Shown: in pieces, positions 10,824 through 22,312 of the stretch | Layout of the letters: each line of letters starts with the position of its first letter | How positions within the stretch are numbered: position 1 is the stretch's first letter | NCBI GenBank assembly: GCA_011503125.2 | Contig: WWBZ02000033.1 | Coordinates: 1,178,001 to 1,242,000, forward strand | Reading direction: 5' to 3' | From: Botryosphaeria dothidea | Lineage: Eukaryota; Ascomycota; Dothideomycetes; Botryosphaeriales; Botryosphaeriaceae | DNA: 64,000 nucleotides | Program-made: the position numbers and the translations under genes | Notes under the pieces: generated by a model | The model's input: only the letters and a program-made list of their open reading frames with translations | Told to the model about the DNA's origin: nothing | Database searches by the model: none

Positions 10824-12961
10824 TATTGTAGCGATTGTATTAGTGGTAGTGTTGGATGGATTAGTAGTGAGTGTTGAATGGCGATATGACGAGGAAATAT
10901 GCCTCTATTTGTATCGAGTCCAATGTGCCCTTTTCGGGTGGAACATACACATACAAGTCCGGCTGCCAAGTCCACGCATTGTAAGACCCGGCAGACTGAA
11001 ACTCGATGGAAGTCCAGGCGAAGGACCGAGGAAGCTACCAGTGCGGGCGCCATCGCTATGACAGGTGGCGGTGCAAGTGGAATTGGTGGAGTCGAGGCTA
11101 TAGAAAGTGTGCGTAAATTGTGTAGTTGTTGTTAAAAAGGCCGAGGTGCGGAAGCTAGTCGAACATCTGGAACGGGAGCTGTCGTCGACCAGGTCGCAGG
11201 TCGCCGATCATGAAACGGTTGTTGGATTGCAAAGCCTCTTCGCGCACGCAGAAGAGACCTCGGCATGACCAAAATGGACGGACATGGTTTCAGCGCCGCG
11301 ACAGGCGGAGGACCACGTCAAGGAATTGGAATCTCTCTCTCCGCCAACGACCAGTTGTGTTCCATTTCAGAGAGCAGGTTCCTCGGTATGAGCCCGATGA
11401 TACGGACCGAGACCAGCACAAGCACAACCAAGCAAAACCAAAGCAACTACAGAGTTTCGAATGGTATCTCGTACTCGTATCGGAACTGTCCGGCTGTCCG
11501 GCAACTTGGTGCAGCTTATATTCGGGCTGCCAAGCCTTTTGTTGCTTTGGATACTCAGTGAACCATCGGTCTCGTTGAACCTCGAAAGAGATGAATTCCA
11601 AAAGCTCAGGCCGCGGAACTACGCACTTAGCAGCCTACCGAGGTATCTGCTCCGCGGGACGCCCTATATCCGACGTTTTATGGTATCAACCCATTGAAGA
11701 TGATATTGCGAAAGCTCACTGAGATAAGGAATATGTGAATCTGGGCCTGCGGACTTGTACGGTCTTTATGCTAAATGAGCACCGTCTGAAGTAAGTGCTA
11801 TAGGAACACATGCTCTTGCAGAGCAATGGTCTTCGCCTTACTGGCGGGCTTTAGTTGAAGTGACTATTGGTAGATGACACCACCAAGTCCGTCTCTTCAT
11901 CATTATAAAGTTCTGATACGAGTGAGGGCTGCATTGTATATCACAAACTTTAACATGAATATACCATAGCTGCCAAGTTTCAGTAAAAGTTACTCCTCAC
12001 ATGGAAGTAAAGATTTCTGTCAATGCCGATCCGAGCGGGTGTAAGGGTAGACCTACATCTTCTCATCTAAAGCCTGTGAGTCAAATTATTCAACAAGATC
12101 TCAAGAGAGTACGCTCACGTCGATCTTCCAAGTAGCGTTGTGGAACTACATGCAGGGGAGGCGTTACTGCGGGCTCAGAAGCTCGGCTGCTGACTATCGC
12201 ACTGGACTGGCGTCCAGAATCATGGCGTCATCTGCAGCCCTTTTCCATGGGTCTTGTCATCTACGCCTGCTTCGCATATTCACATCTCTTAATGAATAGT
12301 TTATGCATCATGGCGCGCTGGAGCGTGGACAACTCGCCGAGCTCCGCCCTACGGCCCGGACTAGGGCCACAACGGCATTCGAAGGGATTTGCGCCTCAGG
12401 ACTTGTGCAATATTGTAGGCCAAAGTGGAACTCTAACACCCACATGAAATTTGCAAGCAAAGGAAACGCCATTGAGGGACCAATAATAGGGTATGCATTT
12501 GAAATTTACGTGGATTTTGTTGCTCGCCTGCTCCGTTCCTTAACATTTGAATTGGTGGCGGCTGTAGCTCAGACTAGTATTTTGTGCTGCTTTACTGAAC
12601 GCAAGTCTTAGCCAATAGTGTAGTACGTCGTCTCTAATGCTCCAATGAAATATTCTTATTCGGTGGTAAAGAAATTTTTCTGTTAACTTGTTTACCGATA
12701 GCCGATAACCGGCGTTCAGGATCCACACGGCGGCCATGGAGTTAACGGACACAAGATGGCGCTGGATACGGAAGTGTTATCCCCGCCTCTAGAGCGGGGC
12801 GGGCCGCTTGCACAGATGTTGTCTTATGACGGATCAAGGCATGTCAGTATTCCGGTTACCCCAAGCTCTGTAGTCTCTAGTCCATGATAAAAGGGCAGAC
12901 TCATACTCTCGTAATTCCATCATCCTTGAACTGTCTAGTAAAGCAATACACTCCTCACAAA
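10824..12961. other. intergenic with a possible coiled-coil scrap
   Basis: No complete gene is seen. A plus-strand stretch at about 11131-11268 reads as a charged helical segment (KAEVRKLVEHLERELSS) ending at TGA, without a start or clear introns. It may be a gene relic. The remainder, up to the P450 relic, has scattered short open frames only. Confidence 0.4.
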
Positions 12962-14761
12962 ATGCTTCTTTTACTTCTTTTCGGCCTGATTTCTTTCAGT
13001 GTTTATCAACTTCTGCGCTTGGGGACCAGACCTCCCAGTTCTCCACCAGGGCCTCCAACCGAGCCAATTTTCGGAAACCTTCGACAGGTAAAGCTTTCAG
13101 ACGCATTAGCAAAGACGCAGTTGCTAAAGAAGACAGTTTCCAGCAGTTTTTCCAGTATGATTTGTTCAAAGAATGGGCCCAGAAGTACGGTTCCGTCTTC
13201 TCTGTGATGAAAGGCACGTGTCCTTACATTGTCGTCAACGATCAGAGCGCAGCTCGCGAGTTGTTCACCAAGCTTGGTCAGAATACCTCATCACGTCCAT
13301 ACTTGCCTACCGAGTCGATCGTGAGAGGTGACTATCAGCCTGCGATGACGAATGGGCCGATTTGGCGTGTTGCACGGCGCCAGTAGCATGGAATGCTCAA
13401 CGTTTCCGCTGCGAAGAGTTATCTCCCATATCAGATGCTAGAAGCAACGAAGCTGCTATATGACTGTGTCAACACATCAGAGGACTTCGCCAAGCATATC
13501 CCGAGATACAGCAATTCCGTTGCGATGAGCATGACGGCAGATTACCGCGTACCGAGCTCGGACAACACCATAATTGCGAAGATCCTTAAGTCGTTCGAAC
13601 AAGCATCGAGCTAAAACTTGGAAAATAACTGGGCGAACTCCTATCCGTTTTTGTTAAAGATTCCGGCCTTTCTCTCTGGTCCGAAGAAAGAAGGCGAACG
13701 AGTTTTCGTCGAGTATCGGGGAGAAAGTCCTCACGGACTTCCAGAGTGTCCATAACACAAGCCTACCGTCATTTTTTCAGGTAATCCGAAAGAACCAAGG
13801 AGCAATGGGTTTGAGTGATACAGAGGTGGCCACTTCAGCAGAGATCCTAGCTGGCATAAAACCCTCCTGTCCACATTGATTCATAGGCCGGAACGGAAAC
13901 AACCGCTAACAACATTCATGGCTGGGTTGCAGCTATGGCTTTGTTTCCTGAAGTACAGCGCAAATCTCAAGATGGTAAGACATAGTCGCTCTGTTTACAC
14001 ATCATCTCCTTGTCCTGAATAGCCACAGAAACTGACCGTGTTGTCGGTCCAGACCGGTTGCCGCGTGACGAAGATGCAGTCAACCTGGTCTACGTACGAC
14101 AAGTGATTCAAGAGTAAGTTCAACTTACGGCCCATACTAATGGCGAATGTTTACATTGCTCAGACTTCATCACTGGTTTACCGTCGCGCCTCTCGGACTC
14201 GTACACGCGGCTACCAAGTCTTTCGAGTGGAGAGGCATTAATATCCTTCAAGGAACGGGATTTGTTTTTAATATCATGGTGATCTACTATGACTTAAACG
14301 TTTGCCTACAACCGGAGCGCTTCATACCAGAGAGATGGGAAGGCAAAATGGAGATGGCCTCGGAAGACTCTCTTGGTGCCAGCTCTGAGCTTTTGACCTT
14401 TGGAGCGGGACGCCGAATTTGCCTTGGTCAGCACCTTGCTGAGCGCAGCCTGTACCTCGCTATTTCGCACTGGCTTTGGGCGTTCAATATTGAAAAGGCC
14501 AGAGACCAATTCGGAAACGAGATACCGATCGAGACCAAAATCACCAAACCTGGGTTGGCACGGATGTTTCTGCCTTTTGAGGTAAAGGTTACGCCATGCA
14601 GTGAGGCAAAGGCAGAGTTAATCCGAGCGACTTGGCTCAAAATGAAAGATGAGCTGTTGGCGGCGGATGAGCAATGGAAGAAAACTCCTGAAGAGGTCCA
14701 GGCTGTGGTTGAAAAAGTCAAGTCTCAATGGTCCAATTCAAGAAAGGTACAGCGGGGTTAA
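12962..14761 (+). pseudogene. cytochrome P450 monooxygenase pseudogene
   Basis: The remains of a microsomal P450 are clear. They include an N-terminal membrane anchor (LLLLLFGLISFSVYQLL), a proline hinge (PPSSPPGPPTEPIFGNLR), WAQKYGSVFSV, an I-helix AGTETT near 13890, DRVVGPDRLPRDEDAVNLVYV, PERFIPERW and the haem loop FGAGRRICLGQHLAE near 14401-14445. Two stops interrupt the frame, TAG at 13384 just after WRVARRQ and TAA near 13612. The frame also shifts between about 13720 and 13890. The ExxR helix is disrupted at the exon border near 14160, and the segment before PERF lacks the usual residues. It would have been an oxidative enzyme of the CYP620/CYP65-like secondary or xenobiotic type, but the subfamily is not determined. 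The breaks may be genuine decay rather than sequencing error because several are independent. Confidence 0.88.
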
Positions 14762-15397
14762 ATAGTTTCCACTCTCTTCACATTTTGCCCCTCATTCTTC
14801 TTTAGGTACTCCGCTCGCTCCCTTCTGTTTCTCTTTACCCTCATTGTTAGCTTCATGAAATTTGAAAGAAACAACGCCTTTACACAACCCAAATCAAATT
14901 CCAAAGCACCAGACATCAACGAAGTACTCCGTTCGCACTCCCTGGAAGTCGTTCAGCATTATCGCATAGATTTTGTTGATATAATATGTAAAGTCCGGCT
15001 GTTATCAGTGATACAGAATCAGATGTCTTCGAAGTCACCGAGCTCTACGCAAAATCTCAGACTATTCTCGGCCTGCCGAATCATCGAAAATTCTCGAGCC
15101 ACTCCAGTGGCACCTGGCGTGGGTGAGCGCTTGCGGTTGCTTTGTGTTCACGTAGTTACATATACGTATTCATGTACCTAATCTAATTTCCAAATTTGGA
15201 CCTTCCATTTCTTTCCATGACTAAGTTTGGAGGTATCTCAGACACTATCTCTGGTCCATCACGTGTTTTCGCGCCGTCGTTTAAAGTGGAATGAGGGGCA
15301 TCTCGGCGGTCGCGACTAGCTTGCCGGACGCCTCCGAAGCAGGTAACCTGTCTCAACAACCAACTCCAGAAATCCTCAGTCACATCACTGCGGCAAG
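14762..15397. other. intergenic, F-box gene promoter
   Basis: No gene is seen. The last 100 bases before 15398 are the presumed 5' untranslated region of the F-box gene. Confidence 0.5.
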
Positions 15398-16729
15398 ATG
15401 TCTTCGAAGTCGGAAGCAGGCCTTGGTGGTCTCTCCGAGGAGCTGGTGGAGCGCATCTTCAGCCACCTCGAACCAAGGGACATCATGTCCACCTCTCTTG
15501 TCTGCCGCTCATTCAGCCGCATTTCCGAACCATTTCTGTATCGGAGCATGGTGATAGGAGCGCTGGATGGACGAGGACAGAGAAGCATCCGAGCTCTGTT
15601 GGACCGCCCGCAACACATCAGCTCCGTCCGAGAAGCCACCATCTACACTTCAGAGTCCCAACTGGGTGTGATGTCGCTCTCGACCTTCACCGATCGGCAA
15701 CAGGAAACCCTCGGCCAATGGACCCCCCTCCACCGCCAGCTCAACCGCTACATTGATGTCGTCGGTCGCGTGGTGCAACAGATGACATCATTGGAGAGCC
15801 TCGAGGTGCGCTTTCTGAGGCATAGCAGCCTCCAGGAGCTGCTGCACTGCGTTTTTCGCAACTACGGCAGGATCGGCAATCCGGCAAAGATGTTCCCCAG
15901 ACTGGCGACGCTGCGCTTCCGGCCGGTCGACCTTGATGAGGAAGAATTTGTGCACCTGCGCACTGCCGCGATGGAGCCCGTCTTCAGTCTGCCCCGCATT
16001 GAAGAGTTCGAGCTGCAGAATGTCCAGTTTGAGGGAGACCCGCGCACAGAAACCTGGGCCTCTCCTGCACCGACACTAAAAACGCTAGTCCTCAGAGAGT
16101 GCCCGGTCAAGCCGCACCACCTTGCGAGTCTGATTCAAACTTGCCCTTCGCTGCAGACGCTCGACTGCGAGATCATGTATGATGCCGAATACGCCCACAG
16201 CACAGGCGCATACGACTTCAGCGAAATCGGCCATGCCCTGGGCGTGCTCAAGGACACCCTACAGTCTCTACGACTCATCATTATTCTCTTCACAACGACC
16301 GCCATCGACATCGGTAATCCCGGCCCTTGGGGAATTCAGGCGTCTATGGGGCACACCTTGAAGGCCTTTTCACGGCTGACAAAGCTCGAAATATCTCTTC
16401 CGGTGCTTCTTGGGTGGCACGCTCGGGGAACCCCGAGCTTGACCGACGTGCTCCCAGAAAGCCTCGAGGAGCTCTTCGTCACGCAGGAGCCAGCCTACTG
16501 GGACGGATACGAGTGGAACGATCTGGGCTTCTCCGAAGAACCGGACTACATAGCCGTTTCCTCGAAAATCAGGGATTACCTCGACACGCGACCAAAAAGG
16601 CTGCGCAAGATCACGGTTGCCGTCGCAGATATGGATGATGAAGAGGCAATGGCCTTCACCCAGGCCGTCGTTGAGAAGGGCGCAGAAGCTGGCGTGCAAA
16701 TTGAGACTGTCCAGGAACGCTACACTTGA
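15398..16729 (+). CDS. F-box protein with leucine-rich C-terminal region
   Basis: A single exon encodes 443 residues. An F-box lies at about residues 9-50 (LSEELVERIFSHLEPRDIMS, then LVCRSFSRISEPFLYRS) and would bind Skp1 in an SCF ubiquitin ligase. The rest shows degenerate leucine-rich repeats (for example LETLR-like blocks, LKTLVLRECPVKPHHLASLI, CPSLQTLDCE) and a conserved acidic C-terminal part, as in many fungal F-box proteins. It is larger than a minimal adaptor and has no second known domain. The substrate is unknown. The ATG is the first in a good open frame, close to the start of the F-box. Fungal genomes have many paralogues, so orthology cannot be named. Confidence 0.88.
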   Translation: MSSKSEAGLGGLSEELVERIFSHLEPRDIMSTSLVCRSFSRISEPFLYRSMVIGALDGRGQRSIRALLDRPQHISSVREATIYTSESQLGVMSLSTFTDRQQETLGQWTPLHRQLNRYIDVVGRVVQQMTSLESLEVRFLRHSSLQELLHCVFRNYGRIGNPAKMFPRLATLRFRPVDLDEEEFVHLRTAAMEPVFSLPRIEEFELQNVQFEGDPRTETWASPAPTLKTLVLRECPVKPHHLASLIQTCPSLQTLDCEIMYDAEYAHSTGAYDFSEIGHALGVLKDTLQSLRLIIILFTTTAIDIGNPGPWGIQASMGHTLKAFSRLTKLEISLPVLLGWHARGTPSLTDVLPESLEELFVTQEPAYWDGYEWNDLGFSEEPDYIAVSSKIRDYLDTRPKRLRKITVAVADMDDEEAMAFTQAVVEKGAEAGVQIETVQERYT

Positions 16730-17083
16730 TGCGCACGGACTGTCTGCGGTGGTAATTCAATACCTGAGGATGCCATTTCACAAATAGAGAATCTTCCTTT
16801 CATTATCTTCCGTTTCCCTATAAGTTTCGATGGTTGGCCATAGACTAATATACAGATAGAAATCACCAAGCAGCTCCTCTCGCGGTTTAAGAGCGGTACT
16901 CACAGCACTTCATTGATCCAGGAAAAGTACCAAAGGCGAAACCACATACAGGATTCACCATCACGTAACACGATGATCACGAGGGTGGGGGGTTTTTTTT
17001 TCCTTTTCAGGAAAGTTTCGATCTTTTCTTCTAATTTGAACTCTGTAATGCCACCCACCAGGTTTTCAGAAAGAGAAAACAGA
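16730..17083. other. convergent 3' regions
   Basis: Short stretch between the F-box gene and the convergent esterase gene. Contains homopolymer G and T runs near 16986-17002. No gene. Confidence 0.5.
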
Positions 17084-18530
17084 CTACCGTATGACTGCTC
17101 CAGTAGCCGCCGGCGGATTATTTGCCGCAGCCAATGTGCACCCTTCATTCGCAGCGGGTCCAACTTCGTCCTTATATCCACCCGGTCCATCCGGGGAATT
17201 GGCCTGCTGACTCGCCAGGTGCCAAACGAGAAGATTGGTAATGAGCGCGTGGCCGCCGGGACGAGGATGAAATACTCTCTTAACACCGTCGGAGACGAAG
17301 TCACTCACGCTCAGAGACGAGCGACCACGGTAGGCAGGGTCCGCACCGCTGTGATCCGGCAAGGAGACCTCGAGAGTCCTGTTTTCCGTCTTGGCTTGGA
17401 CGATCCAGTTCGCAACTTGGTCCTCGAAGGACGTCACGTTGCCCGAGTCCGCCGCCTGGCGCGCTTCCAAGGCAGACTCCATGACATCAGTGTCCCGTGG
17501 CTGGTGTACGTTCTCCAGGCCCTCGTCCTCAAACTCGAGGCGTTCAAGGTCGCGCTTGGTGGGCAATTTCTGAGTTCCGTCCTCGGTATCCCACTCGTAA
17601 AACAGGAGAGCAGGACGGCTGGCAGCAGGCTCCTTGACGCCAGGCTCGCAGAAGCGGCCCTTGATCGTCTGAAAATACGTATCGTAATCGATGAAGACAA
17701 ACTCCGATCCCGCGCGGCTGACGGCATCTCTGATGGCGTTGTTGACCGCAACGGTCAGCTCGTTCATCCTTGTGCGCCGGGCTTGCGTCAAACGCTGCTT
17801 CGAATTCCCGTTCCACCAGAAGGCCCACGAGACGCCGTCGCATTCCGTGGTCGAATCATCGAAAAACTGCGCATAACCAGTCCAGAAGACTTTTCGGAGG
17901 TTGTTCGTCTTTCCCTTCAGGCCGTCGGCAAGGGCATCCAGGTTACCGGGCAGAGTGTTGTTGATCAGGTCCGCCGTTCTTGCGAGCTGGTCGTCACAAT
18001 CCTTGTCCCCGCCCGACCACCATTGGAAGACGCAGTGGTTCAGGACGTTTGAGAGTTCGACGTCATTGCCTCCAGAACTGACGGTAATCAAGTCGTACCC
18101 AGTGCCGAGCTTCGACACCTGCTTGTCCAGGATTTGTGGCGAAGTGGCGCCTGAGCAGGACAAGTACTCCATTGCCGGGGCCGGATCCGGCATCGCCTCG
18201 TACCTTTGGAGCATCATGGGGTACGAGTTATCGTACCGTGAACATTTTCCGGAGTCAGACAAGTGATTCCCGGAGCCGATACCGGCAGAACTTTTGGTTT
18301 CGTCAGTGACCGGGTGAACAAGCCACAAGTGTACTGCAGGGTGCTTACTATGAGTCTCCGATGGCTGCCCACTTCTGTACCCACTCCAGGTCCTTGACAT
18401 CCAGGCCAGCCAAAGCGCCTTGTCGAGCGTTTAGGCGCTCACCACCGTACATGTGTCCTCCAGGAAAGCCATACGCAATGGAGGAGTGGCCTGCTGCCAG
18501 AAGAGCAGCGGTAGTGAAGGAGTACTTCAT
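17084..18530 (-). CDS. secreted SGNH-family esterase/lipase
   Basis: Two exons, 18530-18349 and 18290-17084, encode 462 residues. The signal peptide is residues 1-22. The SGNH blocks are present. Block I GDS (nucleophile Ser60, GDSYSAG) spans the intron border in frame. Block II-like glycine is in the LSCSGATS region, block III is GGND, and block V is HPRPGGH near residue 390, supplying the His. The motif set fits the family that includes fungal secreted lipases and rhamnogalacturonan acetylesterases, but the C-terminal 120 residues with DHSGADPAYRG and SDGVKRVFHPRPGGH are best matched by the longer fungal GDSL-type esterases. The substrate is unknown. It sits convergent with the F-box gene. 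Glycosylation sites (N-x-S/T) and cysteines fit an extracellular protein. Confidence 0.88.
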
Positions 18531-19753
18531 GTTGCGTGGAAGAAAGCAGAAGCGGGTGGGATATGACTCTTCGCCAGTCTTTGTCGAAGACAGCAGGCGA
18601 CTGCTTTTCAAGCCTGACCCTCAACGGCTGTGCGTGGATATGCCTGATATGCATGTTAGCTGACGTACGGAAAAGGGTAAATCCATGGGAAGATCAGCGA
18701 AGTTTGTGAGCCTACTTACAATGATGCCGCGAAACGAGGAAAATTGTTGGCCACGAAGACCTGGCTAAAGAATGGTAGTTCAAGCAATGAGCTGTTTGAG
18801 ACATGTCGGCGTTCATGGTGGGAGGTCTTATAGCAATGTCATGTTCGTCTCCAACACATTCGGCATACGAATCTGTCAAGGCTCGGCAGAAGCTATCTCA
18901 AGTCCTCGTCAATGGCGAATCTTGGCGGACATCAGCCTCTCAGGCGTTCCAATTACTTTAAGGAGCGGGTTCGAAGGTTAAGCATAGCCCTACAAGACCT
19001 AGCGATTCAGCCTTAACCGCCGTAGCGCCATGATCCAAGCCAATCACCACGGATGATAAGAGCCACGCTAGCACACCATTCGTCCACCAGCTTTTAGCCA
19101 ACTTTTAGCTCGTTAGAAACTTATTCACCCGTCTTTACGCCAGAGTTCGTGTTCGCGTTTCTAAACGTTCTAGAAGAGAACCAAGCACCTACTTTGCCGC
19201 CTCCAGGGTGCATAAACTCAGGCATCACCAGACACTTCATGCGAAAACATCGGCTGATTTTCGATCCGCTGCTTCCGACGAACGCCACTCGTATAATGCT
19301 TCGTGTTATAGCCCCCTCAGCTACTATACGGACACTCCCGGAGCTCAGGGTCAGCCCTACCATGAGGGTGTTCGCACAAGCTTGGCAGCCTTCGAATCGG
19401 ATGATCGGCTTACAAAACAGTAGCGCCAAGCGCTTGAAGACAGCTGCCAATGCAATCCAGAAGCCAAGAATCGAGTCATATACAATTGTAGCGTCCTTCA
19501 GAACACAAATACGGTAGTTGTGGTGTTCGTATGCAATATATTTGAGTGTCAGAGGCTTTCTCCAGGACTTTGACGGTTCCTCTTGGTCTTCTGCTCTACT
19601 TGCATGCTACAGTGCAAGGGTATTCTCGCTGAGGTGTTCTGCACCCCTCTTAATATTTCATATTCTCTCGATCTACCGCTGTACTTTTGAAGTGTGCAGA
19701 ATTCATTCTCTCTTCACACTTGGAACCCTTCTCTCAGAAGGAGAGACGCCATC
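18531..19753. other. intergenic, promoters of two secreted-protein genes
   Basis: A shared upstream region between the esterase (minus) and the deaminase-like gene (plus). Open frames at 19121-19450 (minus) and 19149-19517 (plus) overlap each other and look non-coding. No gene called. Confidence 0.5.
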
Positions 19754-20566
19754 ATGTGGTTCACCAATAACCTTCCACTGTTCCTCCTCCTCTCCCTCGT
19801 CGCCACCGTCCTCGCCCAACTCCCTGCCCTCAACATCAAGCCCGACGAGGCCGCCAAAGCCCAAGGCCACTACATCTGGACCTCCAAGGCCGTCTACTCG
19901 TCGCCGACCAACGACCTGTTCACGGGCCCCGAGCTCTACGGGCTCGCGCGCCAGGCGTGGGACGAGATGGCCGCGGACTGGGAGCGCGCGCCGCGCGTGG
20001 TCAAGAACAACCGGCCGGGCATGATGGGCGCGCTGGCGGTCGGCAACAGCGTGTACTTCTCGAGCAGCGCCAAGGGCGACAACTTCTTCTACCGCTACAC
20101 CCGGCCCGACGGGCAGCCGCTCGCGGTGCAGCAGGCGCTGGACGCGTGCCAGCTGAGCCTCGCGGCCGTCCGCGACGAGTTGGACAAGCCGCACTACACG
20201 ACGGGCCGGTGCGCCGAGATCATGGCGCTGCACCAGTTCTACCAGGACCCGGACGTGTCTGCCGCGGCCAAGGCGGATCCGGGGCCGGTGCGGGTGGTGG
20301 CGTACGGCGCGGGCAGGAGTAAGAATGCGAGACGTGGGTGTGCCCCTTTTCCGAGAAGCTATTGAGAACCCATGTGCTTACTTTCGAATCCAGCATTCCC
20401 TCCCTGTGGATCGAGCGGGGATCCCGATACGTGGGGCTGCAAGCAGTTCACGGACTCGATGCGGATTGAGGTGCCAGAGCCACCCCGGCCGGAAGACGTG
20501 GTGGACAAGAACCCGCCCGTCACTCCGGACAGCACAACGCAGATTGCCGTCTGTGTTGAAGGATAG
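19754..20566 (+). CDS. secreted protein with deaminase-like C-x-E and PC...C motifs
   Basis: Two exons, 19754-20318 and 20394-20566, encode 245 residues. ATG 19754 is chosen because it opens a signal peptide (residues 1-21, LPLFLLLSLVATVLAQ). The mature protein contains MMGALAVGNSVYFSSS, then GRCAEIMALHQFY (Cys153-Ala-Glu155), a beta segment VRVVAYGAG, and PPCGSSGDPDTWGCKQF (Pro192-Cys193, Cys204). The order strand, helix with C-A-E, strand, helix with PC...C is that of the zinc-dependent deaminase fold. C-x-E is a known variant of H-x-E. The spacing from Cys193 to Cys204 is ten residues rather than the usual two. The fold assignment is an inference from motif order, not a proven match; a secreted RNA/DNA or nucleotide deaminase is the hypothesis. 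Codon use is strongly GC-biased compared with the flanks. Confidence 0.75.
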
Positions 20567-21131
20567 AGCATGGATTGCCGGCGTGTCTCGAATGTTAGCT
20601 TCTTGTGGAAACCTATATTGTTTATAGACATACTCGAAATAAAAGGCTTCAAAACCAAGACTGAATCAATAGTGAGCTTCCCCGCAGATTTAAGTTTACC
20701 TTCGTTTGTATCACCACTGCTTGGTATCTGACATGGTAATTCGGAAGTTTTCACCTAATGGTAAGGGTCTTGCTACGCCCAGACACTGTTGGTCCCAGAA
20801 GTATTGCAATGTTCACGTACCACGGGGGTTGAATCAGTCTGAATGTGAGTGTTCAAGATCGGATAATATTTACTTCCGGATGAATGATTTACCAGCCGAG
20901 TAAAGTTCATGTTATTGGTTGCTTCGCAAGCGGTGGCACCACCAGACCCTTTACCGTCATCTGTCCAAATATAGGGGTTATCATGCTTGCCGCCCGGAAA
21001 CTGGCTTACGAGTTCCATGTAGTGGGAAACGCCGATTCTCTGGTACGTTTTATCGAAACCAAAAGTCAACATAAATTGCTCCCACCCGCTCCGTCTAAGT
21101 TTCAGGTGTTTGCCAGGTCCACATTATTGCC
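20567..21131. other. intergenic with a doubtful short reading frame
   Basis: A 99-residue minus-strand frame (20773-21072) includes GGKHDNPYIWTDDGKGSGG and ACEATNNMNFT, which look more protein-like than the neighbouring frames. There is no signal peptide and no clear start context. It could be a 3' exon relic or chance. No gene is called. Confidence 0.3.
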
Positions 21132-22312
21132 TCACCACCCCAGATCCTCTAGGTTCTCCTTCAGACTCTCCTCCAAGCTCTTCCAACCCCGCCCACTCAC
21201 GTCCCTCAAGAGCTCCTCAGTCTTTCCTGCATCGACGATCCTACTCAGATCGTGGCCCAGACCCTCTCGATCCTCGTAAAACTTCCTCTCCGGGTAGAGC
21301 TTCCGCAGCGCATGCAGTAGCGTATTCCAGTTGAACTCGCCGGCGAAGGCGTAGATGCGTTGACGGTCAATATCGGGGCGGGTGAGCGCGGCAACATGGA
21401 TAAGGGCTGTGTCTTCGACGTTGACGTAGTATTCTGATGGGTATCAGTCTGCTGGCCGGAACATATTTTCCGGGTCATGGTGTTCATTTCGGAGGAGACT
21501 TACGCGGCTTGACTGCCTCCCACATTCGATCCGCCAGCCTGCCGGTGGCAAGATCAAAAGCCCAGCCAGAGGTCGTAGGATGCCCTTGGTTCTTCACGTC
21601 CAGACTCCTGCCGAAGTTCACGTTCGGGAGCACTGCACAGTGTCAGCAAACACGATTGCCTTCGAATCGGAATCACCAGAAACAACATACCCGCATTGAC
21701 CCTGAACCCCACCTCCCCCTCCTTCTCCTTCTTCTTCACCCAATCCCAAACCGCCTTCTCCGCCACCATCTTACTCGCGCCATACACTTTCCCCGTCCTA
21801 CTCGGCTCATACGGCGGCGGCGCCCACGCCTCCTTCACAGTCTCCTCATTCCACGTCTCCTGCCCGACATCGCCTCCGGCCCCCGGCTTCGGCGAATACG
21901 CCGCCGTGCTGCTCGACGTGTACACGAACGCCTTCACGCGGCGCTCTCCCGCGGCCGCATCCAGCGCGTTCGTCACGCCGCGCACGACCACCGGAATCAC
22001 CGCGTTCGGATCGGGGCACAGGTCGCCCATGACGGACGCGACGTGCGCGACGGCATCGACGCCCCTGACCGCGTCGACGAAGGCGGCGGGGGCCGCCATG
22101 TCGGGCACGGGGACGAGCGAGAAGCGGCCGGGCCCGTGGGCGGCGTCGAGGTGGGCGCGCAGCCAGGCGCATTTGGCGGGCGAGCGGACGGTGCCGCGCA
22201 CGCGGTGGCCGGCCTGCAGGAGGGCGTGCGCGATGTGCGAGCCCAGGAAGCCGTTGGCGCCGGTGACGAGGACGAGGCTGTCCGCCGGGAGGGACGAGTA
22301 GTCGACGGGCAT
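21132..22312 (-). CDS. NAD(P)-dependent extended short-chain dehydrogenase/epimerase-type reductase
   Basis: Three exons, 22312-21691, 21632-21504 and 21433-21132, encode 350 residues. The Rossmann motif TGANGFLG is at residues 17-24, a VAHVASV segment follows at about 89, and the catalytic Tyr-Lys pair is in YGASK near 180. This fits the atypical/extended SDR family that includes dihydroflavonol-4-reductases, aldehyde reductases and fungal ketoreductases (Gre2-like), which reduce carbonyls with NADPH. The substrate is unknown. It is next to an MFS transporter, an amidase and a Zn2Cys6 regulator, so it may act on the product of the same pathway. Exon 1 is strongly GC-rich. Introns have GTATGT and GTAAGT donors. 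Confidence 0.87.

Noticed and set aside
11131..11268. Charged helical stretch (KAEVRKLVEHLERELSS) that might be a gene fragment
   Set aside because: It lacks a start and upstream exons and ends at a stop; kept only as a note.
19703..20233. Long GC-rich open frame antisense to the deaminase-like gene
   Set aside because: A by-product of strong codon bias on the other strand, without signal or motif.
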